A stretch of 64,000 nt of DNA from Capnocytophaga canimorsus. GTDB taxonomy: Bacteria; Bacteroidota; Bacteroidia; Flavobacteriales; Flavobacteriaceae. Position numbers and translations under genes: made by a program. The stretch spans positions 1,993,001 through 2,057,000 of the forward strand of contig NZ_CP022382.1 in assembly GCF_002302565.1 (NCBI RefSeq), written 5' to 3'. The stretch's first letter is position 1. Each line of letters starts with the position of its first letter. This document shows, one piece after another, positions 16,559 through 25,706 of the stretch. Below the pieces are notes generated by a model that ran no database searches, had not been told where the DNA came from, and saw only the letters and a list, made by a program, of their open reading frames with translations.

Positions 16559-17314
16559 CTATTTCTCCACCAAATACTTCCAATAGCGTTTAGGAACATA
16601 TTGTCGGTGGAGTTTTGGGTTGTATCGCTCCTTGATATTCACACTTTGAAAGTAGTTTTTCCAAAGCGTTTCGTAGGGGCGCTCCTCCTCGTGGAAAAAA
16701 GCCTCAGGATTTTTAAGTTTTTGCTTGGTAGCAGCATCAGGAACTACGGGAAGTACTTCTTCTAAGTCATAATAAATACCATAACCGCGTTTGAGGTCGT
16801 AAATCATCCACTTTTGGTCGGCATATCGGTCTTTAAAATGCTTGATGATTAAAGGTAGAACATCAAAATCGGGAGCTATTTGAGCGAAAAAACTCTCATC
16901 TTGCAGTTTTTGGAAACGCACGAAGGCTTTCATTCTGTGAGATTCCCTTTGAACCGACTTTACCAAACGAGCAATGCGCATCATTTGAGTATCGGCATAA
17001 TTTTCGAAAATATTTTCCTTGGTATTTACCAAATAGCGTACGGCATACAGAATCAAAGACTCTCGCTGAGGGTCTTCCGATAGAAATACTTTCAGAAGTT
17101 GGTTTACTGCGGATTTATCGGCATACTTTTCAATGCCTTTCACTACGCGTTCTGCTTTTTCGAAATGGGTTACCACCTCTTGTTCTTCCGAAAAAAGTGC
17201 ACCAAGGGTATGAGTGCTACATACAATCTCAACATCCGCATAGTGGTATTCAAAAACTTCGAAAACAGCCGTAAGCAATCCCTCGAAACTGCCATCATAG
17301 ACCAAACGTATCAT
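16559..17314 (-). CDS. TIGR03915-family (DUF4130) probable DNA-metabolism protein
   Basis: A 251-residue cytoplasmic protein beginning MIRLVYDGSFEGLLTAVFEV, the signature start of the TIGR03915/DUF4130 family, with the later QRESHRMKAFVRFQ and DFDVLPLIIKHFKDRY blocks. The family is always found next to the radical-SAM protein encoded just upstream, and the pair is predicted to act in DNA modification or repair. Its ATG shares bases with the stop of that gene (TGATG at 17312-17316), so translation is coupled. The C-terminus is basic (RQYVPKRYWKYL), consistent with nucleic-acid binding. The chemistry is not established as far as I know. Confidence 0.85.
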   Translation of the reverse strand: MIRLVYDGSFEGLLTAVFEVFEYHYADVEIVCSTHTLGALFSEEQEVVTHFEKAERVVKGIEKYADKSAVNQLLKVFLSEDPQRESLILYAVRYLVNTKENIFENYADTQMMRIARLVKSVQRESHRMKAFVRFQKLQDESFFAQIAPDFDVLPLIIKHFKDRYADQKWMIYDLKRGYGIYYDLEEVLPVVPDAATKQKLKNPEAFFHEEERPYETLWKNYFQSVNIKERYNPKLHRQYVPKRYWKYLVEK

Positions 17315-18573
17315 CAGAATAAACTCAATTGCTGGGAAAAATGATTTTTATATTTAGATTTCATACTACTGATAACCAATTGCCTAAGTTCAAGTTGGTC
17401 TAAATATTTTAGAAACGGATTCTTTTCTGCCAAATCAATGAAGAATTTAGCTCGATTTACGGCAACCCCCATTTTTTTCAGATGTTCCATTGTAATGGTC
17501 TGAAATCTTCTGGAATTCACGATTTTGTAAGCTGAAGTTCGCCCAATACCTGGAACACGCAAAATCATTTCATAGGCTGCTGTTTGTAAATTCACGGGAA
17601 AAAGTTGGGGATTTCTAAGTGCCCAAGCTAGTTTTGGGTCTATCTCTAAATCTAAAAAAGGATTTTGAGGCGTTAAAATTTCGCGTGCTTCAAATCCGTA
17701 GAAGCGCATCAGCCAATCTGCCTGATAAAGCCGATTTTCCCGAATCGTGGGAACAGGCGTGGTAAGTGCGGGTAGTCTGCTATCGGCCGTAACAGGAACA
17801 TAGCCCGAATAATATACCCTTTTGAGTTGAAATTGCTTGTAAAAATGGTCGGCACTGAGGATAATTTGTACGTCGTTTTCGCCTGCTGCACCGATGATAA
17901 ACTGTGTACTTTGTCCGGCAGGAGCGTATTTGGGAGTTGATTTTATGATTTTTCGTTCCGATTGAGCCTGTACGATGCTGTTTTTTATATGGTTCATTGG
18001 TTGAATCATCTGCTCGTGGCTTTTGTCAGGAGCCAATAGCTTTAAGCCCGAAACGGTAGGAATTTCCATATTGATGCTGAGTCGGTCAGCCCACAAACCG
18101 GCTTCTTGCAAAAGCTCTGGCGAGGCATTTGGAATGGTTTTCAGGTGAATATACCCATTGAAACGATGCTCGGTTCTTAATTTTTTGGCGATAAGAATCA
18201 GGCGTTCCATCGTGTAGTCGGCATTTTTGAAAATTCCCGAGCTGAGGAATAGCCCTTCGATGTAGTTACGACGGTAAAAGTTGATAGTCAAATCCACCAC
18301 TTCATCTACAGTAAAAGCAGCTCGTTTAATGTCGTTGCTTTTTCGGGATACGCAGTAGATACAATCGTAAATACAGTGGTTGGTGAGTAATATTTTGAGC
18401 AGAGACACACAGCGTCCGTCTTCGGTGTAGGTGTGGCATATGCCCGAGGGTGCCGAATTTCCTAAGCCTTTATGGGTATTTTTTCGGTTGCCTCCGCTGG
18501 AAGAGCAGGAAACATCGTACTTGGCAGCATCGGCAAGTATGGTTAGTTTTTCGTTAATGCGGTCGTAGTTCAT
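17314..18573 (-). CDS. TIGR03916-family radical SAM DNA modification/repair protein
   Basis: A 419-residue protein. The 4Fe-4S cluster motif is CIYDCIYC (Cys67, Cys71, Cys74, a CxxxCxxC). The TIM-barrel region follows (GLFLSSGIF, NGYIHLKTIPNA), and near the C-terminus a helix-hairpin-helix DNA-binding element RVPGIGRTSAYKIV. This architecture is that of the putative DNA modification/repair radical SAM family. It is translationally coupled to the TIGR03915 partner downstream. A -7 box TATATTTG lies at 18728-18721 on the minus strand, about 150 bp before the start. Substrate is unknown; the HhH element implies a DNA substrate. Confidence 0.9.
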   Translation of the reverse strand: MNYDRINEKLTILADAAKYDVSCSSSGGNRKNTHKGLGNSAPSGICHTYTEDGRCVSLLKILLTNHCIYDCIYCVSRKSNDIKRAAFTVDEVVDLTINFYRRNYIEGLFLSSGIFKNADYTMERLILIAKKLRTEHRFNGYIHLKTIPNASPELLQEAGLWADRLSINMEIPTVSGLKLLAPDKSHEQMIQPMNHIKNSIVQAQSERKIIKSTPKYAPAGQSTQFIIGAAGENDVQIILSADHFYKQFQLKRVYYSGYVPVTADSRLPALTTPVPTIRENRLYQADWLMRFYGFEAREILTPQNPFLDLEIDPKLAWALRNPQLFPVNLQTAAYEMILRVPGIGRTSAYKIVNSRRFQTITMEHLKKMGVAVNRAKFFIDLAEKNPFLKYLDQLELRQLVISSMKSKYKNHFSQQLSLF

Positions 18574-19023
18574 CGTGTAAGGTTTTGAGGTTTTGATGAA
18601 AAAGAGAATATCGTCCTTTGCTGAAAACTTCTCTTTTTTCTCTTTTTTAAAAAAGAAAGTTCACTTTTTATTACTGATTTTTAATTGAATAAAAAGAATT
18701 TCAGCATTAAGAGCCCCTCGCAAATATAGAATAAACAAACTATTTATACAACAAAGAAAAGGGAGGGTTCTTCTAAAAAAGACGTTAACCTTTGTGAGTT
18801 TCTGATTGTAAAACAAGTGTAGGAACACTTCAAATCATTATTGAATTTACTGTAATCATCACTGATGCTTCGGTTCCACTTAGTAAAACAAACGGTATGC
18901 CAATCTGAGCGAAATAGCAGAATTTCACCTTAGTAGTTCTACATTTAAAAAGCTACGACTTTTCTTTTGTTACGAATTTGCGTTGGTTTTTTATGGGATA
19001 CTGTTGTTACTAAACCCAATCCG
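18574..19023. other. Intergenic region between radical SAM gene and LTA-synthase-like gene
   Basis: About 450 bp, AT-rich with poly-T/A tracts at 18625-18660. It carries the minus-strand -7 element at 18721-18728. I see no RNA gene, no ORF with coding character and no clear terminator for the gene that ends at 18573 only as its start; the 3' end of the 19024 gene lies here and runs into a plain AT-rich stretch. Confidence 0.5.
18721..18728 (-). promoter_or_regulatory. Bacteroidota-type -7 element (TATATTTG)
   Basis: On the minus strand the sequence reads TATATTTG, matching TAnnTTTG. A TTTG lies 23 bp further upstream (18755-18752), slightly farther than the usual 19-21 bp. It would drive the radical-SAM/TIGR03915 pair. 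Confidence 0.5.
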
Positions 19024-21057
19024 TTAGTTTTTTTTCTGATTTTTGATGTCGGAATAAATTTGGATTGTCTGTAAAGTTTCGAAACTTTTCAGTTTGTTTG
19101 ACAGAAATTCTGCGTGTGGACTATCAGAATTGTTAGGAGCAAGTTTCCGTTTTGTGCTGTCTTTCCACGTAAAATATAAGGGCTTTTGGTTTCCTTTGAA
19201 AAGTACTCCGAGAGAATCGGCAATGAAGTTATAATCATTTATACCAAAGCGATAATTTAAAGATTTTGAAAATAAATCATCTCCCGAATACACATATTTT
19301 TGATTGGAAAGGCTCAAATGAAATAATGTAGGGAAAATATCTTTGTGCGAAGCCATAACGTTTGCATCAAAGAACAGGGGTTTATAATCCTCTGGAACGT
19401 AGAAAAGTATCGGAACACTTCGTTGGAGAAAAGCATTCTCACTATCGTATTCAAAAACTTGTCGGATATTATGGTCGCCAGTTACTGCAATAATTGTATT
19501 TTTTCCCAAAGGAGAATTTTTAATAAATGCAATGAATTTTGCCAATTGCGAAGTTGCATACTGATGAGCGTAAAAGTTATCTGAAGCCATTTGCTTGTCC
19601 ACTCTAATGGTTTCTTCAAGCTCTTTTATATCAATCGGATAGGGGGTATAGTGTGAAGGTACTTGGTAAGGCGTATGATTGCTTACAGTTAATGAAAAGA
19701 TAAAACGTGGCTTTTGCGAAGGAGCACTTAATCGTTCAGTAATATAATCAAAGAGATATCCGTCGTGAACCCCCCAAGCAAAGGTTTCGGCACTGGGGAT
19801 TTTATCTAAAATATGTGAGCTTCCTTCAATAACATCAAAATATTGATGCTTGATGAAATTGTCCACATTTCTCCACGAGAGGTTCGCTCCTGTGATAAAC
19901 ATCGTTTCATATCCTTGTTCTTTAAAGGGCTTTGCTACTGATGATGAGTATGAAACATCGAAGTAAGGCGACTGAGAAACGATACCCTTAGGGGTGTTTA
20001 TCAATAAATTCTCTAAGGAATTGATTGTTCCATTATGAGAAGATAAGCAATTCTTAAAGTAATATAAATCAGAGAGCATTGGAGATAAATCACCCAATAG
20101 GTTTAATTCCTTGGAATGAAGCTCAAAATAATGATTACTCATACTTTCCATCAAAAAGAAAATAACGTTTGGTGGATTTTTTTCCAAGAAATCATTTTCC
20201 TGAGTTGTCGAATACATTTCTGAATTAAACAAGTTGCTATCAGGCTGTTGATACGCTTCTTTTACTTGTTCGACACGTTCAAATCCGTTGTCCTGCAAGG
20301 TTCTTTCAATATTAGGATTTAGGTAGTTCTCTTTAAGTTCAACGTTAGCAAACTGCAAAGCATACGGAGCATTATAACAAAGTGAATTGATAAAAAGATT
20401 AGTGCTGACGTTTGTATGCTCACGACGAAGCGTAAAAACGCCTAAACTTCCACGCATACCGATAACAAATAAAGGAAATATTATCAGTAAAAGCATACTT
20501 GCTTTTTTTGAAATTTGATTTGTATTTTCAAGAAAGCCACGATAGATATACTTATGAACAACTATGAAACTTATAAAAATGAAAGCGAAAACCAGTAAAA
20601 TCTTAAATATGGGATAGTCTGTCCAAACGGAGTGAAGAACGGCAGACGTATCATCATTAAATATACCAAAAAAGAGAATATTGATATGTGATTGGAAGAA
20701 TTGATAGAAAAAGAAATCAATAATCTGCAAACTTGTAAAAACCAATAAAACAAACAAAAGGTAATATTTACTAAAAATCAAATAAGCATTTTCAAATTTT
20801 CTACTGAAAGATTTTCGAATACATAATGAACTTAGCCAAAAGAGAGCTAAAGGTAAAAACCCATAGCAAATGACAGATACATCAAATCGAGCTCCCATTA
20901 AGAAGGCTCGAAACAAATCTGTTTTATGAGAGGATAGTTGCTCATAATTACCATATACGTACAAAAATAGGAAACGATTAGCGAGAAAAAATAAAAAGAA
21001 ATAAGCGAAATATTTAAGTCCGCTGGATATAATTTTTCCAAATAACGAAAGATTCAT
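19024..21057 (-). CDS. LTA-synthase-like alkaline-phosphatase-superfamily membrane protein
   Basis: A 677-residue inner-membrane protein. The N-terminal 210 residues contain about five hydrophobic helices (for example YFAYFFLFFLANRFLFLYVY, LLFVLLVFTSLQIIDFFFY). After a linker comes the extracytoplasmic sulfatase/phosphoglycerol-transferase fold: PPNVIFFLMESMS (metal-ligand Glu), SSHNGTINSLENLL (probable Thr nucleophile), and later AVTGDHNIRQVF (Asp-His metal ligands). This is the LtaS/MdoB-like group. Gram-negative members transfer phospholipid head groups to envelope glycans or lipids. The acceptor here is unknown. It stands alone between two intergenic regions. It could instead be called a sulfatase, but the topology favours a head-group transferase. 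Confidence 0.82.
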   Translation of the reverse strand: MNLSLFGKIISSGLKYFAYFFLFFLANRFLFLYVYGNYEQLSSHKTDLFRAFLMGARFDVSVICYGFLPLALFWLSSLCIRKSFSRKFENAYLIFSKYYLLFVLLVFTSLQIIDFFFYQFFQSHINILFFGIFNDDTSAVLHSVWTDYPIFKILLVFAFIFISFIVVHKYIYRGFLENTNQISKKASMLLLIIFPLFVIGMRGSLGVFTLRREHTNVSTNLFINSLCYNAPYALQFANVELKENYLNPNIERTLQDNGFERVEQVKEAYQQPDSNLFNSEMYSTTQENDFLEKNPPNVIFFLMESMSNHYFELHSKELNLLGDLSPMLSDLYYFKNCLSSHNGTINSLENLLINTPKGIVSQSPYFDVSYSSSVAKPFKEQGYETMFITGANLSWRNVDNFIKHQYFDVIEGSSHILDKIPSAETFAWGVHDGYLFDYITERLSAPSQKPRFIFSLTVSNHTPYQVPSHYTPYPIDIKELEETIRVDKQMASDNFYAHQYATSQLAKFIAFIKNSPLGKNTIIAVTGDHNIRQVFEYDSENAFLQRSVPILFYVPEDYKPLFFDANVMASHKDIFPTLFHLSLSNQKYVYSGDDLFSKSLNYRFGINDYNFIADSLGVLFKGNQKPLYFTWKDSTKRKLAPNNSDSPHAEFLSNKLKSFETLQTIQIYSDIKNQKKN

Positions 21058-21256
21058 TATGTAATATGTGTTGGTTATTAAATGGTATCAGTACAAATCA
21101 GGAAAATAAAAGGTGAAGTTTAATAGTTTTCAGCCTTCTATCAAAAGAAATTCATCGTACGGAAATGCAAAATAAAACATAATTTTAGAAAATTAAAAAT
21201 GATGAATTGATTAAAAATATCAGTACAAAGTTCTTTTATATAAGTTAGTAATAAAC

Positions 21257-21283
21257 AAATCCACTCGTGTAAGGAGTGGATTT
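21257..21283 (-). terminator. Hairpin terminator after HU-like gene
   Basis: AAATCCACTC at 21257-21266 pairs perfectly with GAGTGGATTT at 21274-21283 over a 7-nt loop, just downstream of the HU-like gene stop at 21297. On the minus strand a T-rich stretch follows. Confidence 0.7.
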
Positions 21284-21296
21284 GGATAGCTTTGTT

Positions 21297-21677
21297 TTAC
21301 AATTTCTTAAAGGTGGCAAGTTTAATCATATTGCTCAACATTTTTCCAGGACGAAAGAGAATGTGACAACTCTTCACTTTACTTGCACTTACTTCTTCTT
21401 CTTTTTCGGAAGGAAGCCCCGTTAGTCCCATTTGCAAGGTGAAGTACTCTCCCACACGTACGATGCGTCCTTCTGAGAGGTCAGCACTCACTTTTGTCAA
21501 AACGGTTTCAAGCACTGCCAAAATATCTCCTTTGGATACCGTGGACACTGACGAAGCATAATCGGCTAAGTCTTGTAGGTTTGTTTCGCCATCGCCTATT
21601 GCGTGTGGATACCACTTTGCAGGTTCGTTGCGTTTTTGTGGGTTCTGTTTCTGAATTGCTTTAAATTTTACAGCCAT
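21297..21677 (-). CDS. HU-family DNA-binding protein (HU-HIG type)
   Basis: A 126-residue protein of the Bacteroidota HU-like (PF18291-type) family. It starts MAVKFKAIQKQNP, followed by the conserved RNEPAKWYPHAIGDGETNLQDLA, the helical dimerisation region SKGDILAVLETVLTKVSADL, and GRIVRVGEYFTLQMGLTG, which corresponds to the HU core strand. It ends in a basic tail after ILFRPGKML. It likely binds and bends DNA as a nucleoid protein. Three GACGTC sites at exactly 22-bp spacing lie 70-120 bp upstream and may be a control region or autoregulatory site. It has its own terminator. Confidence 0.88.
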   Translation of the reverse strand: MAVKFKAIQKQNPQKRNEPAKWYPHAIGDGETNLQDLADYASSVSTVSKGDILAVLETVLTKVSADLSEGRIVRVGEYFTLQMGLTGLPSEKEEEVSASKVKSCHILFRPGKMLSNMIKLATFKKL

Positions 21678-22239
21678 AACAAACGAATGATTTAAAAAGT
21701 TGATAAAATGCTTTTTATGAAACGATACGTATGAGTTTGAAAACTCCGACGTCGCAATTTACAAAATGAGACGTCGCATTTTTGAAATCGTGACGTCAGA
21801 ATTTTTTACCTCTTACTAAGAAAGAATTTGAATGATGCTTCAAAGGTAAGATAAAGAATTGTAGTAAGCAAATAATCAGTCATTTGGTTTTTAAAAAAGC
21901 GAAAGTATAAAGAAGATTTATGTTCTTTTGTGTTTTGTTATAATTGGCTTACGTGTTTCTTTGATAAATATTGTATTTTGTTTGTGAACGGGTTGGTGTT
22001 TCAATTACTAAAACTAAGGATTGATAGTAACTATTTTGCCCTCTCGCATTACTACTATCTTCTGATTGTTTTTACGCTTATGAGCAATCATTCATTGGTA
22101 ACTAAGCTCTAATCCTTTTACTATCTTTTCTTTCTGCGTTTCTTGATGTTGCTTTTTTTCATTGTTCTTTTTTAAATGGGAAAAACAATAAAATTTATAC
22201 GGATTTTGGTTCGTGTGATTTTCAGAAATTTCCAGTTGC
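21678..22239. other. Intergenic region with GACGTC repeats
   Basis: The 562-bp stretch contains the GACGTC triplet near its left end. The remaining AT-rich sequence (21830-22239) shows no gene I would support; a TTG-started 60-residue frame at 21930-22112 has poor coding character. Confidence 0.5.
21748..21811. repeat. Three 22-bp direct repeats each starting GACGTC
   Basis: GACGTC occurs at 21748, 21770 and 21792, exactly 22 bp apart, each followed by a related A/T-rich 16-mer (GCAATTTACAAAATGA, GCATTTTTGAAATCGT, AGAATTTTTTACC). The 6-bp palindromes fall on the same face of the helix about two turns apart. They lie upstream of the HU-like gene. Confidence 0.75.
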
Positions 22240-22872
22240 TTAAAAATCTTTGGTTAGGTAAAAAACGGTATCTATAAAGTATAAAACATTGTTTTTTGTT
22301 AGTACATTTTCATCGTGTAAATCTTCCAAAATAAGCCCTAACTCTGATGAAATATAATCGTTATGCCTAACATTTTTAAAATTGTTATATTCCAAAAAAC
22401 GTTTTACTTGTTGTGTGTCAGTGATTTCATCGGTTTGAATAAATTCTTGCTTCACAACGGAATGTAAATTTCCTTCCACCAATTTAAAACCAAGTAACTC
22501 ATATTTAGTCGCACTAAAAAGATGATTATGTATCAATAAACTATTAAAATAGTCGTACCACCTCTCGTAAAAAACACAACTATTGAGTTTTATTACGTTA
22601 TGGTTGTCGTATCGATAAATCTTTTGTTCAGCCCCTTCCGTGAGATAGTTTTCTGGGTTGATATTTTCCTCGAACCACAAATTATTTTCCTCAATGTAGC
22701 CTATGAGTCTTTTTTCTTCTTGACTTTTGACAGACTCTTGGCTTTTAAGGTCTTTACTTGCCGTTTCATTTCCTCTAAGGAAACGCTGGATTGTTTGGAT
22801 AAGGCTTGTTTGCCCATCGTATTCATTGCCGTTAATGATATTTTGTAATTCATCTTTTAATGTATTGTTCAT
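22240..22872 (-). CDS. Stand-alone polyvalent-protein kinase-like domain protein
   Basis: A 210-residue protein. Residues 1-75 are helical and charged. Residues about 76-210 match the putative polyvalent protein kinase domain: EGAEQKIYRYDNHNVIKLNS (strand and Lys), YERWYDYFNSLLIHNHLF, ELLGFKLVEGNLHSVVKQEFI, and NDYISSELGLILEDLHDENVL with IDTVFYL. The EDLHDENVL segment resembles a kinase catalytic-loop H-x-x-N and IDT resembles the metal-binding Asp. The domain is usually fused inside very large mobile-element polyvalent proteins; here it is alone, 28 bp downstream of cysS and in the same direction. The target is unknown. Confidence 0.72.
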   Translation of the reverse strand: MNNTLKDELQNIINGNEYDGQTSLIQTIQRFLRGNETASKDLKSQESVKSQEEKRLIGYIEENNLWFEENINPENYLTEGAEQKIYRYDNHNVIKLNSCVFYERWYDYFNSLLIHNHLFSATKYELLGFKLVEGNLHSVVKQEFIQTDEITDTQQVKRFLEYNNFKNVRHNDYISSELGLILEDLHDENVLTKNNVLYFIDTVFYLTKDF

Positions 22873-22900
22873 TATATTATTACTTTAACCTACGGTTGAT

Positions 22901-24373
22901 TTACTCCAAACTATACGTAGTTCCGTCTTTTCCGTCTTTGAGTTGAATACCAATGGCTTTCAGCTCGTCGCGGATTTTGTCGGACAACGCCCAGTCTTTA
23001 TTAGCACGAGCTTCCATACGCATCTGAATGAGCATCTGCATTACGCCGTCCAATTTATCATTATTTTCAGTAGCCTGTTGTTCGTCTTTTAGTCCCAATA
23101 CCTCAAAAACAAAGGTGTTGAAAGTGGCTTCGAGCTCACGAAGGTCGGTTTCGGTTAGGGTTTCTTTGCCGTCTTTCACTAAGTTTATGATGCGAACGCC
23201 CTCAAAGAGTTGAGCAATGAGTATGGGGCTATTGAAGTCATCATTCATTGCGTTGTAGCATTGCTGCTTCCAATTTTGTACATCGAACGAAGAGTTTTTT
23301 GAAATTGGTAAGGACGAAAGGATTTTCCCTGCCTCCATAAGTCGGTTAAAGCCCTTTTCGGCTGCGAGCATTGCCTCGTTGGAAATATCCAAAACGCTGC
23401 GGTAATGGGCTTGCATAAAACAGAAACGCACCACCGAAGGCTTAAAGGGTTTCTCGAAGAAGTCATTTTCTCCTGAAATAAGCTGCATTGGTAAAATGTA
23501 ATTTCCTGTGGATTTGCTCATTCGCTGCCCGTTCATTGTTAGCATATTGGCGTGTAGCCAATAGCGTACGGGTGAGTGTCCGTGTCCGGCTTTGCCCTGA
23601 GCGATTTCGCATTCGTGATGTGGGAATTTCAAGTCCATTCCGCCTCCGTGAATGTCAAACTCTTCACCTAAGTACTTAGTGCTCATTACGGTACATTCCA
23701 AATGCCAGCCCGGGAAACCATCTCCCCAAGGCGATGCCCACCGCATAATATGAGCAGGTGAGGCTTTCTTCCAGAGGGCGAAGTCCTGCGGATTTTTCTT
23801 TTCGCCTTGCCCGTCCAAATCGCGAGTGTTGGCGAATAGCTCTTCTATATTTCTGCGTGAAAGCTCTCCGTAATTTAGTCCGCGTCGATTGTATTCTTGC
23901 ACGTCAAAATACACCGAACCATTACTTTCGTATGCAAAACCCTCTTTGACGAGTTTTTCGGTAAGTTGTATTTGTTCGAGAATATGCCCCGTAGCAGTAG
24001 GTTCGATAGTCGGAGGCAAATTGTTGAACATTTCCAATACTTTATGGAAATCCACCGTGTATTTTTGTACGATTTCCATCGGTTCGAGTTTTTCCAATCG
24101 AGATTGTTTTACGAAGCGGTCGTTTTCAACGTTGCCATCGTCGGTAAGATGCCCAGCATCTGTGATGTTCCTAACGTATCGAACCTTATATCCGATGTGT
24201 TTTAAGTATCTGAAAATTAGGTCGAACGACATAAAGGTTCGGCAATTTCCCAAATGTACATTGCTGTAAACGGTTGGTCCGCAGACGTACATCCCGACGT
24301 GTCCCTCCTTCAAAGGAATAAAGTTTTCTTTTTCGCCCGTAAGGGAGTTGTATATGTTAAGCACGTGTTGCAT
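22901..24373 (-). CDS. cysS: Cysteine--tRNA ligase
   Basis: A 490-residue class I aminoacyl-tRNA synthetase that charges tRNA-Cys. The HIGH-type motif is HLGN (40-43) within [13 protein letters not shown], and the KMSKS-type motif is MSKS (285-288). Zinc ligands are Cys31, Cys227, His252 and Glu256-region residues ([15 protein letters not shown]). The C-terminal DALR-like and Cys-specific domains are complete, including [26 protein letters not shown]. Length is normal. It lies 20 bp downstream of a small membrane-protein gene and in an apparent cluster folE-unknown-cysS-kinase. Confidence 0.98.
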   Translation of the reverse strand: MQHVLNIYNSLTGEKENFIPLKEGHVGMYVCGPTVYSNVHLGNCRTFMSFDLIFRYLKHIGYKVRYVRNITDAGHLTDDGNVENDRFVKQSRLEKLEPMEIVQKYTVDFHKVLEMFNNLPPTIEPTATGHILEQIQLTEKLVKEGFAYESNGSVYFDVQEYNRRGLNYGELSRRNIEELFANTRDLDGQGEKKNPQDFALWKKASPAHIMRWASPWGDGFPGWHLECTVMSTKYLGEEFDIHGGGMDLKFPHHECEIAQGKAGHGHSPVRYWLHANMLTMNGQRMSKSTGNYILPMQLISGENDFFEKPFKPSVVRFCFMQAHYRSVLDISNEAMLAAEKGFNRLMEAGKILSSLPISKNSSFDVQNWKQQCYNAMNDDFNSPILIAQLFEGVRIINLVKDGKETLTETDLRELEATFNTFVFEVLGLKDEQQATENNDKLDGVMQMLIQMRMEARANKDWALSDKIRDELKAIGIQLKDGKDGTTYSLE

Positions 24374-24393
24374 AATTGTTCAAAATAAATGAC

Positions 24394-24864
24394 TTAATGG
24401 TTGGATTTAAACACACTTTCAAAGTGCCTCGTTTTTTTGTTACTTTCCAAATACTGATGCTGATTTATCGCTTGGGTTAAAGCCTCATAAAGTTGCTGGA
24501 CTTCATCTTCTTCTAACGAGCTGAACACCCGCTTTGATTGGTGCGAGACCTCAATATCCAAATGATGTGTAACGATAGGGATATCTTTAATTTGAAGTAC
24601 CCAAATGCCTCCTGCCAGTAAAACTACTCCACCGAGTATTGCAACGATTAGGTCTTCTTTATACATTCCCTTTACAAGGAATTTCATACCGAAAATCATC
24701 AAAACAATGGCGGGTACTTTACTCTTTTTCTGAATGAAGAGTGTTTTTTCTTTTTTTATGGAAGCAATCTCACGAATTGAAAAGCACTCTTTTCGGACAC
24801 AAAACTCGGTTTGCGAAACCTTAATACTTCCTTTTTCAAAAAAAATCTTCTCAGAAGCATTCAT
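24394..24864 (-). CDS. Small membrane protein, DUF6232-like
   Basis: A 156-residue protein. Residues 1-45 form a short beta-rich domain (FFEKGSIKVSQTEFCV, REIASIKKEKT). Two hydrophobic segments follow (VPAIVLMIFGMKFLVKGMY and LIVAILGGVVLLAGGIWVL). The C-terminal part is soluble with VFSSLEEDEVQQLYEALTQAI. This layout resembles the DUF6232 family of unknown function. Its ATG overlaps the folE stop (TAATG at 24866-24862), so translation is coupled to folE. Role unknown. Confidence 0.65.
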   Translation of the reverse strand: MNASEKIFFEKGSIKVSQTEFCVRKECFSIREIASIKKEKTLFIQKKSKVPAIVLMIFGMKFLVKGMYKEDLIVAILGGVVLLAGGIWVLQIKDIPIVTHHLDIEVSHQSKRVFSSLEEDEVQQLYEALTQAINQHQYLESNKKTRHFESVFKSNH

Positions 24865-25538
24865 TAGTACTTAGTTTCTAGTTTTATGTAGTCAAGGAAT
24901 TCTTTTCTTACCGCAAGGTCTTTGAATTTTCCGCCAAATTCTGCCGTTACGGTGCTACTTTCAATGTCTTTGATTCCTCGTGAATTTACACACAAATGCT
25001 TAGCATCTATCACACAAGCGACATCTTCTGTACCGAGTACTTTTTGCATTTCCTGTACGATTTGCATCGTAAGGCGCTCCTGCACTTGTGGGCGTTTGGC
25101 AAAATATTCTACGATTCGGTTCATTTTAGACAGCCCAATAACCTTTCCGTTGGAAATATACCCTACGTGGGCTCTACCCACAATGGGCAAAAAATGATGC
25201 TCACAAGTGGAATACACCACGATGTTTTTCTCCACAAGCATCTCGCCATAATGGTAATTATTGGCAAAGGTGGAAGAACCAGGTTTGCGTGAAGGATTTA
25301 GCCCTCCAAAGATTTCCTTAACATAAGCCTTAGCTACGCGCCGAGGCGTTCCTTTAAGGCTATCATCGGTTAGGTCAAGCCCTAAAGTGTGCATAATATC
25401 TGCCATTGCTTTTTCAATTCGGGCGATTTTTTCTTCCTCCGAAAGCTCAAAAGCATCATCACGAAGAGGTGTTTTTGCAGAAGTACTTATGTGATTTTCT
25501 CCAAGGAAGTCTTCCTGAGAAATTTGCTCATTTTTCAT
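24864..25538 (-). CDS. folE: GTP cyclohydrolase I
   Basis: A 224-residue enzyme converting GTP to 7,8-dihydroneopterin triphosphate, the first step of folate and queuosine-precursor synthesis. Zinc ligands are Cys112 and His115 in TCEHHFLPIVG and Cys183 in HLCVNSRGI. The IGLSKMNRIVEYFAKRPQVQE signature is complete. The N-terminal about 35 residues are an extension compared with the minimal enzyme. A -7 element TATCTTTG lies about 40 bp upstream. In the same window queD (43.7 kb) uses its product. It heads the folE-unknown-cysS cluster. Confidence 0.97.
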   Translation of the reverse strand: MKNEQISQEDFLGENHISTSAKTPLRDDAFELSEEEKIARIEKAMADIMHTLGLDLTDDSLKGTPRRVAKAYVKEIFGGLNPSRKPGSSTFANNYHYGEMLVEKNIVVYSTCEHHFLPIVGRAHVGYISNGKVIGLSKMNRIVEYFAKRPQVQERLTMQIVQEMQKVLGTEDVACVIDAKHLCVNSRGIKDIESSTVTAEFGGKFKDLAVRKEFLDYIKLETKY

Positions 25539-25573
25539 CGAATTAAGTCTTTAAAATTGAAAATATTAGTTTG

Positions 25574-25581
25574 CAAAGATA
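25574..25581 (-). promoter_or_regulatory. Bacteroidota-type -7 element for folE cluster (TATCTTTG)
   Basis: On the minus strand TATCTTTG (TAnnTTTG consensus) lies 36 bp before the folE start codon. A clear TTTG -33 box is not visible at the expected distance. Confidence 0.55.
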
Positions 25582-25706
25582 ACGTAAAAAGCCGAAAGTA
25601 GCTGTAGCTACGAATAATTTTTAGGAAATCCCTATCGGTGAGAATGATTTACCTCAAAGAAGCCTGTAAACTTGTACTAAGGTAAAGGAGGAGTTACAAG
25701 TATAAC

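Noticed and set aside
21930..22112. 60-residue frame in the gap upstream of the HU-like gene
   Set aside because: It needs a TTG start, is rich in Tyr/Leu/Phe as expected for random AT-rich sequence, and has no recognisable motif.
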